Positions 1-6,970 of a DNA stretch of 20,274 nt are shown here, piece after piece. Position 1 is the stretch's first letter. Each line of letters starts with the position of its first letter. The translations under genes were made by a program, and so were the position numbers. Source of the DNA: Anaerolineaceae bacterium (GTDB lineage Bacteria > Chloroflexota > Anaerolineae > Anaerolineales > Anaerolineaceae). The stretch covers positions 1 to 20,274 of the forward strand of contig DMDF01000121.1 in NCBI GenBank assembly GCA_003446605.1, written 5' to 3'. The notes under the pieces are model-generated. The model saw only the letters and a program-made list of their open reading frames with translations, ran no database searches and was not told the origin of the DNA.

Positions 1-1156
1 CCCTGGGCAGATCAGGCAGATCGATCTTTTCCCCATCACAAAACAACATAGCGCGTTCAATGATGTTGCGTAATTCCCGGATATTGCCTGGCCAGGAATA
101 CTGCATCAATCGTTCCATGGCAGGTTGGGCAACATCCATCACCTTCAAGCCTGAGCGTGGGTTGAGTTCTTTGATAAAAAATCCTACAAATTCGGGGATA
201 TCATTCTTCCTCTCCCGTAGCGGAGGAAGATCTAAATCTACAACTTTCAGGCGGTAATACAGATCTTCCCTGAACGCTCCTTCTTTTATCATCTCTTTCA
301 GGTTGCGATTTGAAGCGGCAATGATCTGTACATCCACTTTGATCATTTCATTACCCCCCACCCTTCGGAAAGCTTTTTCCTCAATAGCTCTAAGGAGTTT
401 CGCCTGTATCTCCAATTGCATGGAAGATATTTCGTCTAAAAATAATATTCCATCGTCGGCAATTTCCATTAACCCGTGTTTTCTGGTTGTGGCATCTGAA
501 AAACTACCTTTTTCATGCCCAAATAATTCTGATTCCAGCAATGTTGGTTGGATAGCAGCACAGTTGATCGCAACAAATTGTTTGGATGCGCGCGGTCCCG
601 ATTTGTGAATATAATGTGCCAGGATTTCCTTCCCCGTGCCTGTTTCTCCGGTGATAAGTACAGAAACCATAGCTCGCGCAGCTTTTAACGCTTGTGATAC
701 AACATTCTGCATGGATGTATTTGTACCTAGCACGAAATCAACCGATTCAAGCTGTTTTTGACGATAATGCGCAATCTCTCTGCGCATTTGAATCAATTCA
801 CAAGCTCTCGCAATAGAGTTTTCTAAAACTTGGAAATCGGTAATTGGTTTGGTTAGAAAATCGTGTGCACCATTCCGCATAGCATCAACCGCCATTTCAA
901 TATCACCAAAACCGGTAATCAGTATAACTGGAGGTTTGTCTGTCTGCTGCTGTAACTCTTTAAGCAAACTCTGCCCATATCCATCCGGAAGCTGAACATC
1001 CAGCAAAATAATATCGCCATTTCCGGCTTTCAATTGCGCTCGAGCCTCGTTAAGTGAGCCGGCTTCCACGACCTCAAAATTTTTTGATTTTAGAAAAACA
1101 CTTAATCCTTTGCGTGCATTTTCTTCATCATCCACAATTAATACCGTATAACTCAT
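1..1156 (-). CDS. Sigma-54-dependent NtrC-family response regulator (partial, C-terminus cut by window edge)
   Basis: I translated this from the sequence. It runs from ATG at 1156 off the left edge, about 385 codons seen. Residues 1-120 are a receiver domain with acidic pocket D9/D10, phosphoacceptor D53 (LLDVQLP) and K103 (LTKP). Residues about 145-380 are an AAA+ sigma-54 activator domain with Walker A GETGTGKE, Walker B GILFLDEI, the arginine-rich FREDLYYRL region and WPGNIREL. By family knowledge it would be phosphorylated by the adjacent kinase and would use ATP to open sigma-54 promoters. The sigma-54 contact loop reads GSFSDA instead of GAFTGA. The C-terminal DNA-binding helix-turn-helix lies outside the window. 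Its ATG overlaps the kinase stop codon by four bases (ATGA), so translation is probably coupled. The class is certain; the target genes are unknown. Confidence 0.95.
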   Translation of the reverse strand, partial: MSYTVLIVDDEENARKGLSVFLKSKNFEVVEAGSLNEARAQLKAGNGDIILLDVQLPDGYGQSLLKELQQQTDKPPVILITGFGDIEMAVDAMRNGAHDFLTKPITDFQVLENSIARACELIQMRREIAHYRQKQLESVDFVLGTNTSMQNVVSQALKAARAMVSVLITGETGTGKEILAHYIHKSGPRASKQFVAINCAAIQPTLLESELFGHEKGSFSDATTRKHGLMEIADDGILFLDEISSMQLEIQAKLLRAIEEKAFRRVGGNEMIKVDVQIIAASNRNLKEMIKEGAFREDLYYRLKVVDLDLPPLRERKNDIPEFVGFFIKELNPRSGLKVMDVAQPAMERLMQYSWPGNIRELRNIIERAMLFCDGEKIDLPDLPR

Positions 1157-3054
1157 TGCGAATCTCCTTGTATTTGAGGGAAAATGACATGAAAAACCGT
1201 TCCACCAGGGAAAGATTCTACACTTATCTCGCCATCATGCGCATTAACGATCTCCTGCGTAATTGCCAAGCCCAAACCTGTCCCTTGCAAACTAAATGAG
1301 ACAAAGGGTGAGAACAAGCGTTGCATTATTTCTTCTGGTATACCAGGTCCGGTATCAGATATATTAACTCTTAATGAACTGTCCTCCCAGTTTTCAATCT
1401 TGATGGCTAAAGTGCCCCCATTTTGTGATTTCATCGCTTCCAGAGCATTGCTGATCAAATTTGTAAATACTTGCTCGAGGGAACGCATATCTCCCAGAAC
1501 CATAGGAATATTGTTCTCACATTGATAGACCAGTTCAACATTATTTCTCTGAAATTTTGCCTCCCACTTCTCAACAACCATACGGATCAACAGATCAAGG
1601 TTCATGGGTTTCAATTTTTTTTCCAGTGGTTTTGCATAGGAAAGGATTGAATCCATCAAATGGGTTAATCGCTCACAATCGTTCAACATCCCTGCAACCA
1701 TTTGCTGTTGCTCTTCGTTAAGCTCGGCTGTTGCCTGTATAGCTTGCAGGTTCACTGTCATATTATTTACGGGGTTGCGAACCTCATGAGCAAAGGAAGC
1801 AACTGATTTTCCCAGTGCTGCTTGGTGCTCCAGATCTTTAATGGTCCTGGTCATTTCATCTTGCACTCTTGTATACCGAATGAAAATCAGGTACTGCTCT
1901 TTTTCAACTCTATTTTTTATCGGCACAACTCTAATGATTGCCGGTTCTTCGATACCATCCCGGCGATGTAATGTTACTTTCTCTTCAGATTGTTCTTCTT
2001 GTGAAGAAAATGTATTTTTAAATAAATCGGAAATACTTGGTTCCGCAACCAGATACTCATCGAGATGTAATCCCATTGTCTCCCATTTTGAATAACCCAG
2101 AAGACTTTCCATGTTTTGATTGATATCGAGTATTTGTTTATCTTCACCAACCATTATGACGCCTTCGTGAGTATTTTCAAACAAATCATGCATTATCTCT
2201 TGGGCACCGTCTGCTTCCTGTTTTATTCTAGAAGCAGTTTTTTGAACATGGTAAAGACTTGTGCCATACTCGAATATTCCCATAAACTGTTCAGCGATCG
2301 CTAAAAAGGCAGAGTCTTTGATAAGATCCTTCCATCCAGCCACGATAAATCCATCTTTCCCTTCTTCATCATAAAGGTGTTGTATCAGCAGAGAATTGAT
2401 CCCCTGACCTCGAGCAGTTCGTTGCAGTATATTAATTGCCCGATTTCCTTGATGCCAAATGCTAAAATGGGAGAGATTTTCCAATTCTACCGATGCAATT
2501 TTCAGTGGCATTTCAAGCTTTTTCTGTTTCTTAAGAGTAGAAAGCTGACTTATACCATTCTCGTCAAAGTAGATACCTAACAAATCAAACTGAAATGTAT
2601 CTGCCAGTATTTCCAATCCTTTTTCACAAAATATTGTATAGGATTCGTCTTGTATCGTGATTATTTTTGCGTAGGAAGAAAGCAGCTCCTGTATACTTTC
2701 GTCATAGTGTGTGTGAGCCTGCAAACTTGGAATTAGGATGTATATCTTCCAACGCTGTTTATCATCCAGGATCGATTTGTGAATCTGTACATCAAGTGCC
2801 CGCCTATTTTTTCGGAGTAACTTATGTCGAATTCCCCCATTATCGGCTCGTTCTTCCAGCAGCAGCGACCGAAATGGCGTTTGAATAATCTCATGTGATG
2901 GAAATGCGGTCGCCTCCACCAGAGCGCTGTTTACCAGTGCAATCTCATCATTTTGGTCTACTAAAATAACAGGATCATCCAAGAGATTCAGTATTGACTC
3001 TAATTCAATAAAAGAAATTGTCCGGTTTTTTATCAGGTCAATGAAAGCGGTCAT
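1153..3054 (-). CDS. Soluble PAS/GAF-like sensor histidine kinase (NtrB-like)
   Basis: This 633-residue kinase has no membrane segment, so it should sense a cytoplasmic signal. Seen in order: an N-terminal PAS-like region (about 14-100), a GAF-like region (about 120-270; weak, inferred from position and pattern), a second PAS domain (about 288-395, with the typical ENTHEGVIMV start), and the HisKA domain with phosphoacceptor H423 in FAHEVRNPVNNM. The HATPase domain has N-box N531-N536, G1 box DTGPG at 567-571, F-box near 580 and G2 box GTGLGLA at 591-597. All catalytic boxes are intact. It overlaps rpoN upstream and the response regulator downstream by ATGA in each case, so the three form one operon. 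The natural reading is that it phosphorylates D53 of the next protein. The ligand cannot be read from the sequence. Confidence 0.95.
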   Translation of the reverse strand: MTAFIDLIKNRTISFIELESILNLLDDPVILVDQNDEIALVNSALVEATAFPSHEIIQTPFRSLLLEERADNGGIRHKLLRKNRRALDVQIHKSILDDKQRWKIYILIPSLQAHTHYDESIQELLSSYAKIITIQDESYTIFCEKGLEILADTFQFDLLGIYFDENGISQLSTLKKQKKLEMPLKIASVELENLSHFSIWHQGNRAINILQRTARGQGINSLLIQHLYDEEGKDGFIVAGWKDLIKDSAFLAIAEQFMGIFEYGTSLYHVQKTASRIKQEADGAQEIMHDLFENTHEGVIMVGEDKQILDINQNMESLLGYSKWETMGLHLDEYLVAEPSISDLFKNTFSSQEEQSEEKVTLHRRDGIEEPAIIRVVPIKNRVEKEQYLIFIRYTRVQDEMTRTIKDLEHQAALGKSVASFAHEVRNPVNNMTVNLQAIQATAELNEEQQQMVAGMLNDCERLTHLMDSILSYAKPLEKKLKPMNLDLLIRMVVEKWEAKFQRNNVELVYQCENNIPMVLGDMRSLEQVFTNLISNALEAMKSQNGGTLAIKIENWEDSSLRVNISDTGPGIPEEIMQRLFSPFVSFSLQGTGLGLAITQEIVNAHDGEISVESFPGGTVFHVIFPQIQGDSQ

Positions 3055-4463
3055 GATGACCTTTCTTTTCTTTGGTATGCAGGGGGAATCCCTTCCATAT
3101 CCCTGTATTTGGCAATTGTTCTTCGTGCAATAGAAATCCCTCTCTTTTCAAGCTTTTTCATGATCTGCAAATCACTCAAAGGTTCTTTTTCTTCTTCAAT
3201 TATTCCTTTGATTTCGGTTCTGATCTGTAAACTACGGTCAAAGAAAACTGATAATGGGTATACCTTCCGATTGGGCATCTGCACGATCTTGGATGACACA
3301 GCCCTTGAAACAGTTGATTCATGAACATTCAATTTCTTCGCAATTTGTGCTCTGGTGATCGGTTTTAAATAGCGATCTCCCTCTCGAATATATTTCTCCT
3401 GGATTGTTACCAGGAGCTGCATCATTCTAAGAATAGTATTGGTACGCTGCTGTAAACATTTAATAAAGAGTGATGCCCTATCCAAATCTTCACGCATTTT
3501 CATTTTTATTTCTTTTTCTGAATCTTTCAAAGCCTGTTGATAGGCAGCATTCAAAATCAAATTGCTGTTCATTGGCTGGAATATTTCGATCACGATCACA
3601 TTTTGAGGGTCATTATCAAGATAGCTTAAAACGATATCAGCTTCTCCTAAGCGTACAAAATCATCTTTATTTTGATCACGGATATCACCCCAGCTGGATC
3701 GTGCCGGAAATGGATTTAAATTTTCGGTTATGAACAGTGCAACTTCCTCGACTTTCGAACTTGTCACATCCAGTTCACGAGCAATTTCCTGATATTGTTT
3801 TTTTAATAGCTGTCGATAATTTTCAGCAATGATCTTTTCAGTAAGTTCAGGAATATCGCGAATTCTCTTTAATTCGTCAGCTTGCACCAGCATCGCTTCC
3901 TGTGCATCTTTTGACCCTACCCCAATCGGATCAGCATGTTGAATTGCTTTTTTTACTTTTTCAACGGAGGAAATGGGCACATGATAATAACTGGATAATT
4001 CCAAAACATCCACGTCAACAAAACCATCCTCATCAATTTGTGTCAGGATACTGGCTGCGACCAGTTTTTCATTATCACCTAATTCCACCCCTATCTGGCG
4101 TAATATATACTCCGGTAGGGTTTGTGTATCAACCGTACCGTCTTCGAAATACTGGTCATTATCACCATCCAGAAATGGTTTAGCCTGTTCTCTAGTTGAT
4201 ACAAAGGTCAAAAATTGCGATTCGCCCTGCAATTGTTTGTTCAAGCAGTTCCTACAGCGAGTTCCTTCTAAGATAACGCCTCCACAAATGGCGCAGTGTT
4301 TTACCTCATCCACCTCAAGAGCCGGGTTGGACGCCAGATTCTTCTGGATTTCCTCTTCTAATTCTCCATTGCCCATATTGAGCAAAGCCATGGTTTGCGC
4401 CAGATGAGCAGTTGTCTGTGGTTTGGTATTCAGGTGAGGTTTTGTGTTAATTTTTTGATACAT
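3051..4463 (-). CDS. rpoN: RNA polymerase sigma-54 factor RpoN with zinc-ribbon-like insert
   Basis: This 470-residue protein is the alternative sigma factor that directs RNA polymerase to -24/-12 promoters and needs an AAA+ activator to open them. An activator-interacting region I is visible (about 17-52, ending SNPALEVDE). It is followed by C57-x2-C60-x9-C70-x2-C73, a zinc-ribbon-like cluster that I do not associate with typical RpoN. The core-binding domain follows (about 110-300, with DPIGVGSKDAQEA), then the helix-turn-helix (about 369-392, NVHESTVSRAVSSK) and the RpoN box ARRTIAKYR at 446-454, one conservative change from ARRTVAKYR. It is the first gene of an operon with a kinase and an NtrC-type activator, overlapping the kinase by four bases. 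No Shine-Dalgarno precedes the ATG, and a candidate -10 lies only nine bases upstream, so the mRNA may be leaderless. Confidence 0.95.
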   Translation of the reverse strand: MYQKINTKPHLNTKPQTTAHLAQTMALLNMGNGELEEEIQKNLASNPALEVDEVKHCAICGGVILEGTRCRNCLNKQLQGESQFLTFVSTREQAKPFLDGDNDQYFEDGTVDTQTLPEYILRQIGVELGDNEKLVAASILTQIDEDGFVDVDVLELSSYYHVPISSVEKVKKAIQHADPIGVGSKDAQEAMLVQADELKRIRDIPELTEKIIAENYRQLLKKQYQEIARELDVTSSKVEEVALFITENLNPFPARSSWGDIRDQNKDDFVRLGEADIVLSYLDNDPQNVIVIEIFQPMNSNLILNAAYQQALKDSEKEIKMKMREDLDRASLFIKCLQQRTNTILRMMQLLVTIQEKYIREGDRYLKPITRAQIAKKLNVHESTVSRAVSSKIVQMPNRKVYPLSVFFDRSLQIRTEIKGIIEEEKEPLSDLQIMKKLEKRGISIARRTIAKYRDMEGIPPAYQRKERSS

Positions 4464-4472
4464 TTGAATTCG

Positions 4473-4501
4473 AGTATAGCGTAAATGCGTGTACTATGCA
4501 A
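4473..4501 (-). promoter_or_regulatory. Candidate promoter of the rpoN-kinase-regulator operon
   Basis: On the minus strand, TTGCAT (4496-4501) and TATACT (4473-4478) are separated by 17 bases. The -10 element matches TATAAT at five of six positions; the -35 element is weak. A start 7-8 bases downstream would fall within a few bases of the rpoN ATG, giving an almost leaderless transcript, which fits the missing Shine-Dalgarno. The same short strip must also hold the promoter of the divergent trmFO gene, where TAAAAT at 4526-4531 or TACTAT at 4492-4497 are weak candidates. Confidence 0.45.
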
Positions 4502-4538
4502 TATTTGTACCAATTCGATTGATGATAAAATTTTTTGT

Positions 4539-5882
4539 ATGCAACCCGTCCTTCGTATCGTTGGTGGTGGCTTAGCTGGCAGTGAGGCAGCCTGGCAAGC
4601 TGCCGAACGAGGTATTCACGTCCAGCTCTATGAGATGCGTCCTGCTAAGCAAACAGAGGCACATCATACAGAGTTTTTGGGGGAATTGGTCTGTTCAAAC
4701 TCTCTGGGGTCGAAGCTAAAAAGTAATGGTACAGGATTACTGTATCAGGAAATGGAGTTATTAAATTCCATTATTTGCAGGGTGGCTGACCGCACGTGTG
4801 TACCAGCTGGTGCTGCCCTTGCTGTTGACCGTCAACTTTTTGCGCGAGAATTAACAAACACCCTATCAAATCACCCTAATATTGAGATCATCAGACAGGA
4901 AATATCGGTCATTCCTTCCGGGCTAACCATCATTGCCACTGGTCCACTTACCTCCTCGTCTTTGGCAAAATCACTACAGGCGTTCCATGGAGAAAGTAAT
5001 CTTTTCTTCTTTGACGCGATCGCCCCCCTCATTGCAGAAGATTCTATTGATCACTCTCTAACTTTCCGCGGTTCCCGCTATGGGAAGGGTAATTCACCGA
5101 ATGGAGATTATCTTAATTGTCCAATGACGCGTGAACAGTATTATCGCTTCGTTGAAGAGTTGGTGAAAGCAAAGCAAATTCCCCTAAAATCCTTTGAGGG
5201 TGAAATTCAAACAGGCGTAGATGCCGGTCCCGGACATTTTTTTGAAGGATGTTTGCCCGTTGAAGAGATAGCCCGCCGTGGATTGAACGCACTGGCATTT
5301 GGACCTCTACGTCCTGTTGGATTGCGAAAAATGGTAGAAGGTACCCCTCCCTATGCTGTTGTTCAGCTGCGACAGGATAACCTTCACAACACGATCTACA
5401 ACATGGTTGGATTTCAGACAAATCTGATCTTCCCTGAGCAGCAGCGTATCTTCCGGTTGATACCCGGATTGGAAAAGGCTGAATTTGTGCACTACGGGCA
5501 AATGCACCGTAACACATTTTTATTTGCGCCCACTCTCATCAATCAACGGTTACAAGCCCGTAACCGCAAAGACCTATTCTTTGCCGGTCAGTTAATAGGG
5601 ATAGAAGGATACTTGGGAAATGCTGCTTCCGGTCTGGTAGCTGGTATCAATGCTGCTCGCTTCCTCCACAATGAACAATTAGTAGAATTTCCAACTTCCA
5701 CCATGGTCGGAGCACTCTGCCACTATGTATCACATGCAGACAGAGATTTTTTCCAACCTATGAAAGCTAATTTCGGAATATTAGCTCCTATTATTCCCAA
5801 AATTCGTGAAAAACAAGAACGAAAAGCTGCACTTGCAGAACGTTCCATTAATGAAATGAAAATGTTTAAAGGACTTCTTTGA
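4539..5882 (+). CDS. trmFO: Methylenetetrahydrofolate--tRNA (uracil-5-)-methyltransferase TrmFO
   Basis: TrmFO is a folate- and FAD-dependent enzyme that makes ribothymidine at U54 of the tRNA T-loop. The 447-residue product starts MQPVLRIVGGGLAGSEAAW, with the N-terminal dinucleotide fold GGGLAGSEA at residues 9-17 and YEMRP at 31-35. The two cysteines used by the family are present: C52 in ELVCSNSLGS and C238 in FEGCLPVEE. The C-terminal FAD-binding stretch reads FAGQLIGIEGYLGNAASG. An in-frame ATG lies upstream at 4485, but it adds 18 residues not seen in the family, so I chose 4539. Neither start has a Shine-Dalgarno. The gene is divergent from rpoN, and its stop codon overlaps the start of the next gene by one base (TGATG), so the two are co-transcribed. 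Confidence 0.96.
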   Translation: MQPVLRIVGGGLAGSEAAWQAAERGIHVQLYEMRPAKQTEAHHTEFLGELVCSNSLGSKLKSNGTGLLYQEMELLNSIICRVADRTCVPAGAALAVDRQLFARELTNTLSNHPNIEIIRQEISVIPSGLTIIATGPLTSSSLAKSLQAFHGESNLFFFDAIAPLIAEDSIDHSLTFRGSRYGKGNSPNGDYLNCPMTREQYYRFVEELVKAKQIPLKSFEGEIQTGVDAGPGHFFEGCLPVEEIARRGLNALAFGPLRPVGLRKMVEGTPPYAVVQLRQDNLHNTIYNMVGFQTNLIFPEQQRIFRLIPGLEKAEFVHYGQMHRNTFLFAPTLINQRLQARNRKDLFFAGQLIGIEGYLGNAASGLVAGINAARFLHNEQLVEFPTSTMVGALCHYVSHADRDFFQPMKANFGILAPIIPKIREKQERKAALAERSINEMKMFKGLL

Positions 5883-6754
5883 TGAGATTCATGAATCGTT
5901 TTTTTGTAATTGTCATACTTCTCGCGATACTCACGGGTTGTTCAGCGTCAAGCACTGAAAAAGTTTTTTCGGGCGAGAAAGCTTATAACCATGTGCAGAC
6001 CCAACTGGGTTTTGGAGCACGTATTCCAGGCAGTAAAGCCATTCAAGAAACAGCCAGTTATATCACCAGTACGTTGCAGGATAATTCTTGGAGCACCCAA
6101 GCCCAGTCGTTTGAATATGGTGGTGTTGCTTTACAAAATATCATCGCAAAAAAGGGGAATGGCGAAAATATTTTTATCATCGCTACCCACTATGACACTC
6201 GAGCAAAGGCAGATCGAGATGTGGATTCTGCATTTCAGAAATACCCTGTACCAGGAGCAAATGATGGCGCATCCGGAACCGCCGTTTTACTTGAACTAAG
6301 CAGAGTTCTAGCAGTATCTGACGATGCTCAGGTATGGTTAGTGTTTTTCGATGGAGAAGATCAGGGGCACCTCGACGGTTGGGAATGGAGCATTGGAGCA
6401 GATTATTTTGTCGAGCATCTCACGCAGAATCCCCACAAGGTAGTTATCATAGATATGATCGGAGATGCGAAATTAAATGTATTTCAGGAAAAGAACTCAA
6501 CCCCAGACCTAGTCGAAGAAATTTGGACAGCCGCAGAGGAGCTTGATTATCTTTCCTATTTCATTCCAGAAGAAAAATATACCATGATCGACGACCATGT
6601 ACCCTTCTTGAATCACGGTATTCCCGCTGTACTCTTGATTGATTTTGATTATGATTTTTGGCATACAACCCAAGATACCATCGAGAATATCTCAGCAGAT
6701 AGCTTACAGATCGTAGGTAATTTATTGTGTCATTGGCTGCAAAGCACACAATGA
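5882..6754 (+). CDS. M28-family lipoprotein resembling glutaminyl-peptide cyclotransferase
   Basis: The 290-residue protein carries a lipoprotein signal (hydrophobic residues 7-17, lipobox LTGC, lipidated C20), so it should sit on the outer face of the membrane. The metal-site pattern of the M28 peptidase/glutaminyl cyclase fold is visible: H103 in THYDTR, D128 in GANDGASG, E159-D160 in FFDGEDQG, D191 in IIDMIGD, D237/D238 in MIDDHVPF and W260-H261 in FWHTTQD. The Trp-His pair and the DDHVPFL block recall glutaminyl cyclases, which form N-terminal pyroglutamate, more than ordinary M28 aminopeptidases. The second acid is Asp, where human glutaminyl cyclase has Glu202. The start follows AAAGGA (5868-5873) at good spacing and overlaps the trmFO stop by one base. 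Aminopeptidase activity remains the alternative. Confidence 0.85.
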   Translation: MRFMNRFFVIVILLAILTGCSASSTEKVFSGEKAYNHVQTQLGFGARIPGSKAIQETASYITSTLQDNSWSTQAQSFEYGGVALQNIIAKKGNGENIFIIATHYDTRAKADRDVDSAFQKYPVPGANDGASGTAVLLELSRVLAVSDDAQVWLVFFDGEDQGHLDGWEWSIGADYFVEHLTQNPHKVVIIDMIGDAKLNVFQEKNSTPDLVEEIWTAAEELDYLSYFIPEEKYTMIDDHVPFLNHGIPAVLLIDFDYDFWHTTQDTIENISADSLQIVGNLLCHWLQSTQ

Positions 6755-6792
6755 AAAAACTGTAAGTTCGTTTCAACAATATGAAACCCGTT

Positions 6793-6880
6793 TTCGGCGT
6801 CTGGCGATCATGGCAAGTATGTGCTTTAGACCCATAGCTTTGCACCCCGGTTTTCACCGGGTTTGCCTTTTCGTGTCGAA
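6793..6880 (-). promoter_or_regulatory. Cyclic-di-GMP-I (GEMM-I) riboswitch aptamer candidate
   Basis: Read on the minus strand, this has the ordered landmarks of a GEMM-I aptamer. They are GGCAAACC (6860-6867), a stem capped by a GAAA tetraloop (CCGGT/ACCGG at 6856-6860 and 6847-6851), GCAAAGC (6837-6843, normally preceded by AC), GGGTCTAA (6826-6833), CCATGAT (6807-6813) pairing through CCAT with ATGG, and a closing GCCGAA (6793-6798). The G just before CAAACC corresponds to G20 of the Vibrio Vc2 riboswitch and is kept, which favours c-di-GMP over 3',3'-cGAMP. No minus-strand gene follows: the RNA would run antisense into the M28 gene. I see no canonical terminator, only the stem GTTTCA/TGAAAC (6770-6787) followed ten bases later by six T on that strand. 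The aptamer call is motif-based; its target is unclear. Confidence 0.75.
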
Positions 6881-6881
6881 T

Positions 6882-6910
6882 CTTATAAAGGTTCTAGTAA
6901 AATTCAATCA
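6882..6910 (-). promoter_or_regulatory. Possible promoter for the minus-strand riboswitch RNA
   Basis: TATAAG on the minus strand (6882-6887) is placed so that transcription would begin at about 6875-6877, at the 5' side of the aptamer. The matching -35 region is weak (TGATTG at 6905-6910 with a 17-base spacer). The same bases read TATAAA on the plus strand (6884-6889) and could serve hflX instead, so direction is uncertain. Confidence 0.3.
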
Positions 6911-6920
6911 TAGATTTACA

Positions 6921-6956
6921 TAAATTTACGAACTGCTTTTTGCAGTTACAAATTTA
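6921..6956 (+). promoter_or_regulatory. Stem-loop in the hflX leader
   Basis: A perfect inverted repeat, AACTGC (6931-6936) and GCAGTT (6942-6947) around a TTTTT loop, is flanked by a second pair of arms, TAAATTT (6921-6927) and AAATTTA (6950-6956). The nested dyad ends a few bases before the AAAGGA ribosome site of hflX. It could be an operator, an mRNA-stabilising hairpin or a translational control element; the sequence does not decide. Confidence 0.4.
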
Positions 6957-6970
6957 CCAAAAAGGATATT

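Noticed and set aside
60..3054. Several plus-strand open frames opposite the kinase and response regulator
   Set aside because: They are antisense to strongly conserved domains and have no ribosome sites or recognisable products.
6561..6857. Open minus-strand frame of 98 codons beginning inside the riboswitch candidate
   Set aside because: It overlaps the aptamer and the 3' end of the M28 gene, has no ribosome site, and its translation shows no family features. It is not a target gene for the riboswitch.
6845..6870. Plus-strand reading of the CCCCGGT/ACCGGG hairpin plus T-rich tail as a simple terminator of trmFO-M28
   Set aside because: The hairpin is capped by a sequence that reads GAAA on the other strand and is embedded in a row of GEMM-I landmarks, so the minus-strand aptamer explains more. 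Some termination activity on the plus strand is still possible.
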